Shown piece after piece: positions 50,640-61,653 of a stretch of DNA of 64,000 nt. The notes below the pieces were generated by a model that worked only from the letters and a program-made list of their open reading frames with translations, searched no databases and was not told where the DNA came from. The position numbers were made by a program, and so were the translations under genes. The stretch is from Corynespora cassiicola. Its lineage: Eukaryota; Ascomycota; Dothideomycetes; Pleosporales; Corynesporascaceae. Positions within the stretch are counted from its first letter, which is position 1. Every line of letters starts with the position of its first letter. The DNA lies in assembly GCA_022059125.1 (NCBI GenBank), contig JAEUWY010000005.1:1-64000 (forward strand). The letters are read 5' to 3'.

Positions 50640-51420
50640 AAATTTTTTAAGTTTAACTCTAAAACCTCTCCGGGCTAACTATTAGTTTTTTTTATTTTTA
50701 TTAAAAATTAAATTTTTATTACTATTAGAATTTTCTAACTTAGACTTTTTATTAGATTTTAGTAGATTTTTACTTTACTAACTTATCTACTAAAACTACT
50801 TTATTAAAAAAACTTAATAAATTTAATAGTTTTTTTTTATTTACGCGAACTAGGCTGTGTAAAAAAGCTATTTTTAAGTTAGTTAGCTTCTAATTTATTT
50901 TTTTTATACTTTAGTAGATTACTTTTAAAGCTGTATAAATAGTTAGTAATATTTTTTTAGTCTGTATACGTTCTAACTCTGCTTTAGTTATTTAAGCTAT
51001 AACTAAAATAGTTTTAGCCGTAATTTTTACTGTAGTAGTTAAAATAAAATTATTTAAATTTTTTTTTAGTTATTTATAGTTTATATTAATGTTTTGTACT
51101 TAGCAGCGCAGCACTTTAAAATTTAAAATAAAATATTAGCTAACTATTCTAAATGCGCACTAAGTTAGATATATACTAGTTTATATAAACTTTTTTAAGC
51201 AGTATAGTACTTATACTTTTTACTTAAAGTTAACTTAAACTTAAAATTAATTATATATTTTTTTACTAAAGTGTAATAGGCGCGTAAGCATATTTTACAG
51301 TAAACTACTAATAAAGTACTAAATAAAACTAAAATAGATATTATAAAGTAAATTAAAAAGCTAATTTAATAGTAAAAAGTTTTAGAAAAAGTTAGTAGAA
51401 ATATTAAATTTAGAATAAAC
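50640..51420 (-). pseudogene. Antisense accessory ORF of element F
   Basis: Minus strand, opposite to pol, between pol and the 3' LTR. It opens with CKICLRAYYTLVKKY (CKIC codons at 51299-51288). Then comes KYKYYTAxKSLYK, which restores to C-x2-C-x6-C if the TAT codons were TGT, and then LSAHLExLANILF and KCCAAKY. Here x marks TAA or TAG. Nearly every stop falls where Gln or Trp would fit. The C-x2-C-x6-C spacing equals that in element B although the sequences differ. Function unknown. Confidence 0.5.
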
Positions 51421-52051
51421 TACTTACGGAATACAATAATTAAAAAAGTAAAAAAAAAAAAAATTTAAAAAACTAAATTTATAACTGCTAAGTAGTAGTT
51501 TTATAAAAGTATTTTACTAGTTATATAAACGCGTAACACTTTTTTCTGTAAAACACTAAAAATAAAAATAAATAATAAAATAAAGTACCCCGCTTCTAAT
51601 AAAAACTATTTATATTTTTTTTCAAATAGGCTACAAATTATGTTAGATTAGAACAATCTGTCTACTAGAAAGAGAGTAATATAATAAATTTTATTTATAT
51701 AAAGTTTAAATATATTTAGTTTTAAGTATCGCGCACGTAATTCAGAACTTTATATTTAATTTCTAGCTTCTAATTTCTAATATAGCTCTAACTTAGTTTT
51801 AATCTTTTATTTTTTTATACCTTCTTATAATAACTAAAAAATAAAACTAAATTAGACTAGACTTAGAATAGGTGCTAGAGAGAAACTATAAAAAGTTATA
51901 ATAGTTTTAAATAGTTCTGTAATCTAGAAATGTTCTTTTATATAAAATCTATAGATTCTAACTTATAATTGTTCTCTAGTTCTATAAACTCTTATTCTAA
52001 ATATTATTTAAGCCGTATTAGAAATAAGTCGCTCTGTGTCCTTACAAGCAG

Positions 52052-52260
52052 CTATTTTTTTTTTAGCTTCGCTTATAGCCTATAATTAGTTTTAATATAT
52101 ATTTATTAATAATTTAAATTTTTTTATTTTTTTCAATTACTATTTATACTTATTATCTATATTTATTATTTAGTTTTAGCTTAGTAAAACTAAAAAAAAA
52201 AAGAACTTCTACAGCTTTTTAGATATATAGATTAAGTTACACAGATAGCGTAATAATTAC
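52052..52260 (+). repeat. Rest of the split LTR and A+T-rich edge of the isochore
   Basis: 52052-52100 continues the LTR interrupted by element F and ends near AATTAGTTTTAATATA. A+T-rich sequence without features follows up to about 52260, where normal composition returns abruptly. Confidence 0.55.
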
Positions 52261-52830
52261 TTTAAATTTATTATATAATCTCTACTTCTACTATCAAGCG
52301 CCCACCTTCTAAGTATCCGGATATTGTTCTAAATATCTTAAAAGGGTTGGTTAGGCGACTTATAATTCGGCTGCGACCCGGCGGTATGTGCCGGACCATA
52401 TCCGATGTACCGCGCAACCCACTCTTTGCAAGGCAACTTCCCGAACACCCAATCATTGGCATTATTGACCCGAAAGCACGAAGGGAAATGAAATTCGGCT
52501 CCTGAAAAGGTATCTAATCGCTGCCTTATCTCATTTTGTAAATAAATACATAGTTAACCTTCGGCGTTATCTTTTGTGGGGTAAGGAATGTTCTAACTAT
52601 TGCTCTAGCGTACATTTGGTGCATGGCTTTAAAGACTACTTTATCGTAATCTTACCATTTACGTTAACAAATCCTGAAATCACTGCAGAAAGCTAGAAAG
52701 TGGGTTCTCAGTCGCGGGCTGTCGGAGCTATGTCATCTGCGTGACCAGGATTAAGGCTATTAATAAGAGAAAAAGATGCCCGTTGTAGCTTGTCAAAATT
52801 GTGCACTAAGCAAGCACAATTTCTACTACA
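52261..52830. other. Upstream region of the amidase gene
   Basis: Normal base composition. A 63-codon frame on the minus strand has no family features and is not called. One CGG-N7-CGG match (52382-52394) is regarded as chance. Nothing else recognised. Confidence 0.5.
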
Positions 52831-54667
52831 ATGAAGCTCGCCGCGTTACCTTTCACTTTCTTTGGTGCAACTAGCGTAGCTGCAGCTAATATCACTTATT
52901 CCAACAAATCCTCGGAGTTTCAATACCCCGTAACAGTTAATGGCCTTAATCTGCTGTCTGCGTCTGCTGCTGAAATAGTCGATGCCCTTTCTGCAGGGAG
53001 CGTGACAACAGCTCAGCTGGTCGATGCATACATATCGCGGATTGAAGCTAACGACTATAAAGGTAAGCTAATTGCCATCAGCATCTTACTGTTTTGTCTA
53101 ACAGCGGTAAGGCCTGAATCTCCATTCGATCATCGAGGTAGCACCTACTGCCAGAGAGATTGCAGCTCAGTTAGACTTCGAGCGCGCAAACGGAACGCTT
53201 AGAAGCAGCCTTCATGGAGTTCCAATTGTTGTGAAAGATAGTGAGTTGCTGCTGGCTTCCAGTAGAAGAGCCTTCTAATTCAATTGCAGACTTTAACACA
53301 GATATCGAGCTCGGCATGAACTCAACCGCCGGGTCATATACCTTGCTTGGAACTGAAGCGAAAAGAGACGCCTTTGTTATAGACAAACTCCGGGATGCTG
53401 GAATTTTGATTCTAGGAAAAACTAATCTGCAGGAAGTAAGTACAACAGTTTTCGAATGAACATACACTGGGCTAACAACTTCAGTTCTCTGGAGGAATGG
53501 GTCGCACTAACACCTCTGCATGGAGCGCACGAGGTGGACAAGTTTCAGCTGCCTATGTTGTCGGCGGTTTCGATGCTGGTGGAGACCCAAGTGGAAGCTC
53601 ATCTGGTTCTGCCGTCGCAGTTTCCGCAGGATTTGCTGCCGCTGCTCTCGGTACAGACACTGAAGCGAGTATTATCAACCCATCTAACCGAGCGGCACTT
53701 TATGGACTCCGTCCGTCTACTGGCATCACCAGTCGAACAGGTGTTGTGCCCATTTCGTCTTCACAAGATACAACTGGACCAATGGCAAAGTCTGTCTGGG
53801 ATGTCGCAGCCCTTTTCGAGATAATGGCCGTTCATGACGAAGAAGATCCATATTCTGCGTCAGCTCAACCATATCGTTACAAAAATTATAGGCAGTTTTT
53901 GGGTCCGAGCGGCTTCCAGGGACTTCGTATCGGCATCCCACGAGAGCCATTTTGGAACCAGACATATCAAGGATACAGGAATGTAACCAATGCTGGCTTA
54001 GAGGCGACTTTCGAAAAGATGCGATCCCTCGGTGCCACCATCATTGACCCCATTGTCTTTCCAAATGCCGAGGACTGGAAGTATACTTTTGTTGGTCAAT
54101 CGAAGAGAGCAAATAACGGAACAATAATTGTTCGTAAGTACCACACCGCTGTTGCGAATGAGATTGAAACTGACCACGTGAGTAGAGTACGACTTGAAAA
54201 ATGATATGAAGAAGTTCCTCATGACTGAGTTGACCAACACGTCCAATATCAAAACCCTCGAAGACATAATCAACTACAACGAACTTCATTCGGACCTTGA
54301 GTTCCCACCCGGAACGTGCTGCCAGGGTACCTTCGTCGCTGCTGACCAGCTTGGTCCACGTGAAAACTCAGCTGATTATTGGTATGCAAAATCAGTGCAG
54401 CAACAACTTAATGAAGAGGGAATCGAGCATGCGTTCCGAGTGAACAAATTGGACCTTTTGCTTGTTCCCACCGAGGGTTCAGCGGCTCGACTCGGTGCTG
54501 TTGGTCGCTGTCCCGTTGGTACTGTTCCTGTTGGATATGATACGATCAATCTGCCGTATGGCATGTCATTCGTGGGTCAACGATACGATGAGCCAACGGT
54601 ATTTAGAGCGATGTCAGCATATGAGGCGAACTTTCCTGTTAGGAAAGTTCCCCCTACTCTAGATTAA
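52831..54667 (+). CDS. Secreted amidase-signature family hydrolase, 546 aa, five exons
   Basis: Exons 52831-53062, 53112-53240, 53290-53435, 53485-54133 and 54183-54667; each of the four introns is exactly 49 bp with GT-AG ends. The spliced protein starts with a likely signal peptide (MKLAALPFTFFGATSVAAA). It holds the amidase-signature triad: K119 in GVPIVVKD, the cis-serine S207 in PSGSSSGSA, and nucleophile S231 in GTDTEASII. Family hallmarks GKTNLQE, SARGGQ, ALYGLRPSTG and SQDTTGPMAKSVWDVA are in order. The family hydrolyses carboxamide bonds; fungal secreted members are mostly uncharacterised and related to the GatA fold. Length is normal for the family (about 500-570 aa) and every splice restores conserved sequence, so the gene looks functional. 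It borders the RIP isochore on its left. Confidence 0.93.
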
Positions 54668-55334
54668 AATCTAGGATGTACGGCCACGCAAGGCTAGATA
54701 CTAGTGTCCACGTTTCATGGAGATACTTTGCCCTATCCGATAGAGGAGAAACTGGCTGACTTCATTGGCCGTCGTGAAATCACCCATAGCTATTAAATCC
54801 CGAGTGTGCAGAAGCAAGCGCAACACTACGTCCTGTCCATAGCCTATCGGGATCGGAGGGGACTAGACCAGCAACCCCCACCCCCCCATCCATTAAAGAC
54901 ATCTTCAAATACAACGGTCTTATTCCGAGTTGCAGCAAACATACGTACCCACTCCTGGCGCGAGATGCGATCTGATGCTCGCCACGCCGAGACTGACAAG
55001 CGACCTAGCTAAACACTCTATCTAAGAGAGAGAAAAAAAAAGAATACCGAATTAAAAATGTTCAGCTTTAGCTCGGGGTTTAATTATAGAAGGTGCAGAA
55101 TTGTGGAATAGCTGCAAAGTTAAGCTGCCACATTGAGCAGATGGAAAAGCGACGGGGTCAATGAAGGTTATACGGCGCATGGCTACGTCCGACTTCGAGA
55201 GGAAATAGCGAGAATTAAATTAAAAATCACTATAAAGTGTTGTGCTTAAGGCGCAGCATGTCGTGTTCCTAGTCGGCTTACCATTGCAGACGCCTCATCG
55301 TTGAGGTACTTAGATTTTATGGAGTCCGTCTTAT
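54668..55334. other. Convergent intergenic region
   Basis: Between the amidase and the coiled-coil protein gene, which converge. It contains a C-rich run near 54876-54888 and an A-rich run near 55031-55040. No gene recognised. Confidence 0.5.
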
Positions 55335-56909
55335 TCACAGTGGCAATGAAGCCGCCCGCCGAACCCTCCCTGTAGCATCCAACCCTGCAGCCCGCCGTTG
55401 CTCCTCAAAATCTCTCCTATTACGCTCCAGTATGTCTCTTTCACGACGCAGAAATGCCCGTTCGCGACGCAGAGTCGCCCTCTCTCGTGATACCCAGTCG
55501 TCTACCTTCTGGCGAACATCAACATACACCAACTCAGCGTGAGCTTCCACTTCGTGGACAATCTCTGCCGCCTCCTCGCGCAAGCCTTGCAAGTTCTGGC
55601 CCACAATTTCCGCGATATCGTCTTTCAGGTCGTCTAGCTTATCATCATATGCGCGATTCAGCTCTGCGATGCCCTCGTATTTACATTCGTCAATAGCTTC
55701 GTGGAACTCGACGTCGCCAGCGTTGCGGACGTCGGCTGCATGGTCGGCAACATCGGCATATATTTTTCGAATGTGAGCCTCGTGAGCGGCCACCTGAGCT
55801 TTTATGAGGCTACCGAGAGAGGCAATTGGTTCCGGACTCTGCACATTGCACGGCGACGGTGGAGATTGTGATGGTATTGAAGGAGGGCGTGCGAACAGTT
55901 GGTGGAGCATTCCTGGCAATATTTGATGCAAAGCATTTGGAAGTAATATTCCAACCGCATTGTTCAGTGCATTTTGGGAAACGGGCGTGGCAACGCCTGG
56001 GTAGGTGGGCTGGTGGTTGGTTGTTGATGCAGTAGCAGCTCTGTCATTTGGGGAGATTGGAAAAGTAGGTTTGCTGAGAACAGGTGACGGCGGAGGCCTA
56101 GGGCTGGGTGTTGAAGCAGTGGTAGCCTTTTCGGTGGGCGAGCTTACAAATTCCGGCACGGGAGAAAGAAGCAAGCGCTTTGAAGGCGGGGACTCGGGTG
56201 TCGGGCTGGTCGAGACTGCGAAGTTAATGTCATGGGTTATTTAATCGGTTTCGGCGATAGGGAACTTACCCTGCCTCGCGCGTTTGTTTGAATCGTCAGT
56301 ATATGACGGCGGAGCGCCAGGCTCGTCTTCGGCAGGGCCAAAAGCCGCCCAATCTACTAGCGTGTGGGGTTTCGAAATGAACTTCTCATGCGAGAAGCCA
56401 GTGAAACCTTCTGGATGGCTTATGAGGCTTTCAAAGCGTGGCTGTTGGTTCCGATGAATCCAGTTGTGGTCAAAGAGAATGTGTATTCGTGTTGCTTTGG
56501 CGAGCTTTACGAGTTGATGGAACGGACCGCCAAAGCCTCGTTTGAACGCCATGTTCGTAGAAGACGGCGGGGCCAAAATGGGACAAGGCTCCTTGACAGA
56601 AATTGAGAGAGTTCTTAGTTGGGGATTGCCTTGCCGAGCAACCCTGTCCAACAGTGTTTGGGGGAGGGGAATGGTAACAGGCCCGAGGCAAGTTGAGCCA
56701 GGCACAAAGTTATCAGCATGGTATAGAAAGATAAATGTTTGATCGTGATCAAATCCATGAATGGGTACCGAGGATTGCAGCGAAAGGGTAGCCTGCATGC
56801 GATCTTCCGAAAGCTTCATGACGAGGGAGCATGGCCATGGTGATGCAGTATCGGAAGCAGGATAAGCCAACACGGGAATACCGCGCTTGCGTACGAGGTT
56901 CAAGGTCAT
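55335..56909 (-). CDS. Fungal protein of unknown function with coiled-coil tail, 506 aa, one intron
   Basis: Exons 56909-56270 and 56215-55335, joined across a 54-bp intron (GTAAGT...CGCAG); the frame then runs open to the stop. Residues about 1-200 look globular and beta-rich, followed by EDEPGAPPSYTDDSNKRARQ, a proline plus basic element common to a widespread family of fungal hypothetical proteins. Residues about 215-330 are Pro/Ser/Thr-rich and disordered. From about 350 to 490 the chain is strongly charged with heptad character, ending in Arg/Glu-rich RERAFLRRERDILERNRRDF, a probable coiled coil. No signal peptide or membrane segment. Function unknown; the coiled coil suggests oligomerisation. 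The N-terminal resemblance is from memory of the family, not a search. Confidence 0.8.
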
Positions 56910-57108
56910 TGTTCATCAATTTTTCTAGCTACACGAAATAACCCGACTTACAAAAAGTATGTCCCCTTTGCGAAGATGTGGCAGCAAGAGAAACCCGCCC
57001 ACCCGGGCTTCGGTTGCGTTGATGGCAAAGAGCAGTCTTGACTCTAACGCAACAGCGACTACACGCTGCCACCTCGGGAAGCGCTAGACCCGCCGTAATT
57101 GCAATACA
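56910..57108. other. Upstream region of the coiled-coil protein gene
   Basis: Probable promoter of the minus-strand gene. Nothing else recognised. Confidence 0.4.
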
Positions 57109-57429
57109 CGTGCCTGCTGAGAACCACCCCTTCGAGGCTCGGATAGCCAGTGCGTGGGCTTTAGCGCCGACGATACTGTGCACACCGCACCCCCGGAGGC
57201 CTTGTGAAGTGCACAAGGATGGTGGACTGTGACGAGACTACGCCGATGCAAAGAGAACAGGAAACAGGCACCTCGTAAACCGTTGGGCCCGCTGTGTTCG
57301 CACCACCCGTGCTTGCAAGAGCACCACCCCTCCTAGGTACGGGTAGCCAGTGCGTGGGCTTTGAAGCCGACGATACTGTACACACCGCAACTGCAGAGGC
57401 CTTGTGAGATTCACAAGGATGGTGGGCTG
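57109..57429. repeat. Imperfect ~120-bp direct repeat with conserved palindrome
   Basis: Copy 1 (57109-57229) and copy 2 (57308-57429) are offset by about 200 bp. They share CGTGC(C/T)TGC, TAGCCAGTGCGTGGGCTTT, GCCGACGATACTGT, CACACCGCA and GAGGCCTTGTGA...CACAAGGATGGTGG. Each copy has a short hairpin: CCTTGTG/CACAAGG at 57200-57218 in copy 1 and CCTTGTGA/TCACAAGG at 57400-57418 in copy 2. It is not clearly coding. Confidence 0.8.
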
Positions 57430-59451
57430 AAGATAAACTACGAGTAGGACAAAGACAACGGAGGCTGACGGCTAACCGGAGGAAGCAGCTGTGGTATCAG
57501 TCGCGAAACGCGTACGGGCGGCGCAGGAATAGTTTTGGTTCGAGATTCAAGCCGGCCATGCCAAAGGTAGACGGAAGCGGAGGATGGTGGCGATGACGGA
57601 GGTTGGTGGGTGATGGGTGGTCGATGGGTGGATAAAGGAGGAGGCGAGGCTCATAGGTGCGATCAGATCAGACGGTGCTGTCGGGCCGACCTTTTCCCGG
57701 CCTCAGCCACCCCGCCCGCCCCCCTCCTCACCGTCCCAGCAGTCCGGATCCAGCTCACCACACTTGGTCCGTGCAGCCACCCAACGCCGATAGCATCACA
57801 GTACCCAAGTAGAGACACTGCGCTTGCTTCCACGCCATCCAGTCTTGAGGAGTTCACAGCTTAATGTGAAGAGGCGGCAAAATCTGCGGATACTCTTTCT
57901 GTGTTCTGCTAAATTTTCTTCCCGTCTAAGTCTTCCTTTGCCACACAGCAACAAATTTTCAGTTGAGCTGCATATCGATTGAAATTAAGTATATCCGTGT
58001 CTTTAAAATTTGAAAACCTGGTGAATGAGACATACTTCTTGGTCGGGCTTCCTGTAAGTATAAACTCCGCTTTTGACCTTAATGGAACTCAGAAAATGCG
58101 ACACTTTTATCCAAGGTCCGGGACCTTGTTCGGAGTTGCCAAAAACCTCCAGAGCCACTGGAGGTTTAGTTATGGCAGACCATTTTATTCATCCCCCTTT
58201 TTTGTCATGGATGTCGGGACCGGGATTCGGCAGATTCACTTTGCAGCTATCACTCCGCGGAAATCATAAACATTGGACCCAGGTCCCACCAGCGCATCAA
58301 TTCTTGATATACCCGGAGGAAGCTTCAGTCTTCTGGATCATCGCCCCATAACCCACTTTGGTTATGTGCCTATCTTCGTCCCTTAGACAACCTGCGCTTA
58401 GTGCTGATCATCATTATATGCAAGTTACCTCGAAGACATCAAGTTTGATACGCTTGGCATCCGCTGCTCGCGAGTCTGGGATAATCACACCTGTTTCCAG
58501 TAATATCAGAATAGTTTCACACAACTGAATCTGACTAGATTTCTCTGTCTAATCTAGGATACACAATCTAGTAGAGTCCAATTGTGATGTCACCTCGAAC
58601 TCTTGCAGTCAAGTGAATCTCAGCCTCCAAATCTAGCTTGATTCCAAGCATCAGCGCAGCAGATTTAAGGTTTCCTTCGTCATCAGTAGCTCCTTTGAGC
58701 AACTGTCCTGCGGGCTGAGTCAGGGCTGATCCAGCCCGCGGCGCAACGGTGCTCGGGTTGAAGCGGCGGCCACCAGTGGCCTGGCCATCCTCGCTATTTC
58801 TGTTAGTTTATAAATTCGTAACGTGATGCGGTTTATATTACGATGTGAAAGTCGTTTCTTGCCTAATCGTATATCAGCTTGAAATCACTTATCATGCATG
58901 AAAATTGATGACAACTTACGTAGACGACATGGCTTCGATGTTTTTCAAAGGAATATAACTTGGTCGAGGCGGGAAGGGCACCTGCTGTTGGAGACTCGAG
59001 TTGTCTAATGATGTTTTTGTACTGAGGTACCTCCCAAATATTTATACGTTAATCCTGAGTACTGGCTATGAAAATCATCAGCTGAGCAGAGCCTCAATCG
59101 ATGTGGACTATATCGTAATCAATTCATTTGTTTACGCGCATGCGGCGCTGAATTGTGGGGGATGGGGTCTGCTTGTGGCTGCCGCCTCGTTTCAGCCGTG
59201 CCGTAGCTTGCAGTGAACAACTCATCCTGCAAAATGATATATACCCCGGACGAAATAGGGGTCTATGTTGTTGTCAGTGTTTGGGGCCAATGAACCATAA
59301 AATTCCTCTGCGGCATGTTAGTGTGGCGCATTGGTCTGCGGTCCGTACCGGCATATACCATGCAAGTGACAAGGTTACCACGATCAACATCTCGGGACCA
59401 GCCGGGTGAAACGAAATATATTCCCGCTTTCCATGGGCGCTTAAACATGAT
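57430..59451. other. Long intergenic region
   Basis: Normal to slightly G+C-rich. It includes a G-rich stretch near 57,590-57,650 and a short hairpin GCGGGCTG/CAGCCCGC at 58710-58739. Several 60-96 codon frames occur but none has recognisable features or joins into a convincing spliced gene. Confidence 0.45.
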
Positions 59452-59504
59452 CACGCCATCAGTCCGAGGAAAGGCAAGTTTTGGTTCCGCGGACTGATGG
59501 CGTG
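59452..59504. repeat. 15-bp perfect inverted repeat (hairpin)
   Basis: CACGCCATCAGTCCG at 59452-59466 is the exact reverse complement of CGGACTGATGGCGTG at 59490-59504, with a 23-nt loop that adds a further GGAA/TTCC pairing. No flanking target duplication seen. It lies about 300 bp before the next gene. Role unknown. Confidence 0.8.
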
Positions 59505-59795
59505 TTCACGTTTCCAGACTCATGATACAGATTCGCGTCGGTTCAGGTTTCATTCTGACAGACGGAACTCGTCACTCGAAAACGTTCTTTCCCTATTTTT
59601 TCATGCCACTAATTATCCTCGGATATCTTGTGGTGGGTGTCTTCCTGGAATAATAATTGTTACTGGTTAACGTTACAACTACGCTTGCCGATAAACTACA
59701 CCCCGCTACTTTCTGTTATCAAGTGTGACTCCTTGACCCAAACTGTCAATTACAAAATTTCGTGTGCTGCTGTGGTCTTTATCTTCCGGGAGGAG

Positions 59796-61009
59796 ATGTC
59801 GAACTTGGTTGTCGCGAAAGAGTCTGGCTTTCCACTGGACTCTAAGAGCAGCAAGACGGTAACGCCACGTGGAAATGGAACGATGCCAAAGGTATTTTCC
59901 ATTACGGCTAGATGCATAAAGCCTTCAAGTCGTTCTCGAGAAATCAACAACAGATGCTTGACGTTACGAGATGGAAAAGTAAGCTTTGATTCAAAGTAAT
60001 TCACTGTACGACATTGTCTAACCAAAATATGCAGGTAATTATCGACACAGAAGCTGACAATTCGAGTTCCGAGATCCCTCTTCTGACCAAAGACCGCTAT
60101 CTATTCCTATACTCCAGCGATTCGTACTGGAGCCGTAGCAAAATCGATCGTCCATATTCGATCTTCGTCGACCCCCGGACGCATGAACTAGGGTACAAAA
60201 GACTTTCAATCCAGGAAACGTGTGTGAGAGATCATTTCGAGCCAACGATTGATGATCGGATTACATTCCAGGGCTGGGAAGGATTTTGCGCCGTCGAGAT
60301 TTCCCATGGCAGCTGGGCCGTGTACTTTGATCTCAGCGACAATGGGTTGAAAGGAAAGATAGCTCAAGGTACAAGAGTGCTGGAGATTGAGTTGAAGGCT
60401 TGTATAATGGAGCCTAACACGTCTCGCTACAAGGCATCCCCACCCGCTCTATCCACAACTGCAGGATCCACAGAGTCTCAAGCAGACCGCAAGTATGACG
60501 AGCCATTGATACCTTATCATATCGCGAAACAGAAATCCAGTCGCGACCTCCTCCGACCGAAGAGTCCGTTCCCGACTGAAACCAAAGTTCATGTTTACCC
60601 TCCTGTTGTCGAGGCGGTGACTAAACTGAGTTCCCTCAATCTTTGCCACAATACGGGAAGTTCGGTCAGCGCACGCAAACCCGGCTATTGTTTCTCAATC
60701 GAAAGAGGTACAAACCATGGCGAAATTGATATTGCGGAACGCGTCGCCGAGTACGTAAATTCAATGACCTTCTTACGGCCACTTTCACTATCTTTTGGCG
60801 AAAAAAGCGATCGTATATCGAACGAAAATACTTCCGAGCAATCAAAGGTACGGAAAATTCTAAAGAAGGTTTCAAAGAAATTCAATCAACCTTTGAAGAT
60901 CTTCAACAAGTCTAAAAGATTAGCAAGCCGCCAAAGGTCTCGTGAGACATCAGAATCTGGCAGGGAATCCCCAATACATAGAAGCAGGTACGATTTTCTT
61001 AATGAATGA
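59796..61009 (+). CDS. Unknown protein, about 385 aa, two (possibly three) exons
   Basis: Exon 1 59796-59978 and exon 2 60035-61009, with a 56-bp intron (GTAAGC...TGCAG, branch-like CTAAC), phase 0. The first ATG of the frame is at 59796. Residues about 62-190 form a compact-looking domain (RYLFLYSSDSYW, PTIDDRITFQGWEGFCAVEI, SWAVYFDLSDN, GTRVLEIELK) that looks beta-rich. The rest is Ser/Lys/Arg-rich and probably disordered, with a basic run VRKILKKVSKKF. No catalytic motif, signal peptide or membrane helix. A donor at 60988 and an acceptor ending at 61041 would skip the stop and add a third exon to 61198 (430 aa in total), which is also open. I do not recognise the family. Confidence 0.7.
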
Positions 61010-61653
61010 TACACCAACAACCCAAACTCACACATGGATAGGTCTGATACAAGCACCATATCCGGGATCTGTGCGTTTCCGGGTTATGGACAATTGCGCT
61101 TCAGAACGCTTATCTGTCCGCGACCCTACCATCAACTGCGGGTTCAAGCGGTCCCCTATTCAACTTTCAATTCAGTTGATATCAAGCGTAAAAATTAGGC
61201 TCAGTAGCTAACAGATTGGTGTTCAATCTTATTTTCTCTTGTTCTCAATATTCGTTAGTTTTTTGTAACATACAAGCCAGCACTATTATTTAAAAATTAC
61301 TAAAAAATTTTCTCAAGACGTATGTAGACTCCAGGGTTTTTTAAAGATTTAAATTTACATTTAACTGACCGGCAATCTCGTTTAAAAGAAACAAGAATGT
61401 GAATAGTTAAGAAAGAATAAGTAGCATTTGCTTGCGTTGGAACGGGCTCGAATAGTATATATTAATTAAGAAAGAGCTCACAGACCAAGTATAGTAAGAG
61501 TCTTGAGTTATTTCCTAAGCAATTATGTTGCTGATGAAGTCCGTCTTTAACGTGCCCCAAATCCTCCAAAAGAAAAATATTAAATAAAGACCAGAAACCT
61601 CATCGAATTCGATATTTCTATATCTAGCTCGCTTCCTATCCTGCCGAATTTCA
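61010..61653. other. Convergent intergenic region
   Basis: May include an alternative last exon (61042-61198) of the upstream gene. The remainder is mildly A+T-rich with no recognised feature. Confidence 0.45.

Larger units (their letters stand above)
44837..52046 (+). mobile_element. Gypsy chromovirus F, third LTR family, 7,210 bp, complete structure
   Basis: LTRs 44837-45203 and 51680-52046 are both 367 bp and unrelated to the type A/B LTRs (TATAACGAACC...CTTATA). A perfect 5-bp duplication AGCAG flanks them (44832-44836 and 52047-52051). The plus-strand order is gag (about 45,300-46,900), RT with YLDNIFIYSKN at 48128-48160, integrase, then a chromodomain-like frame around 50,395-50,520 (IYLLLKYKIS, later YNISNFIKALYK). 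An antisense frame lies before the 3' LTR. Strongly RIP-mutated throughout. Confidence 0.88.
9985..52260. repeat. RIP-mutated A+T isochore of nested transposons (overview)
   Basis: About 42 kb with very low G+C and no long open frame on either strand. The degenerate frames inside show TAA/TAG where CAA, CAG or TGG are expected, and TAT where cysteine TGT is expected. These are C-to-T changes at CpA on one or the other strand, the signature of repeat-induced point mutation. The mapped elements are listed separately; stretches without their own entry are degraded sequence in which I recognise nothing. Confidence 0.9.

Noticed and set aside
9985..52260. A+T block as a regional centromere
   Set aside because: It lies at a chromosome end and nearly all of it is explained by RIP-mutated transposons.
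52382..52394. CGG-N7-CGG (CGGTATGTGCCGG) about 440 bp before the amidase
   Set aside because: Single site, not paired, and not similar to the 13-mer of the first island. One such match per several kb is expected by chance.
57610..58351. Several 60-96 codon frames in the long intergenic region
   Set aside because: G+C-rich shadow frames on both strands without motifs; no splice combination gave a recognisable protein.
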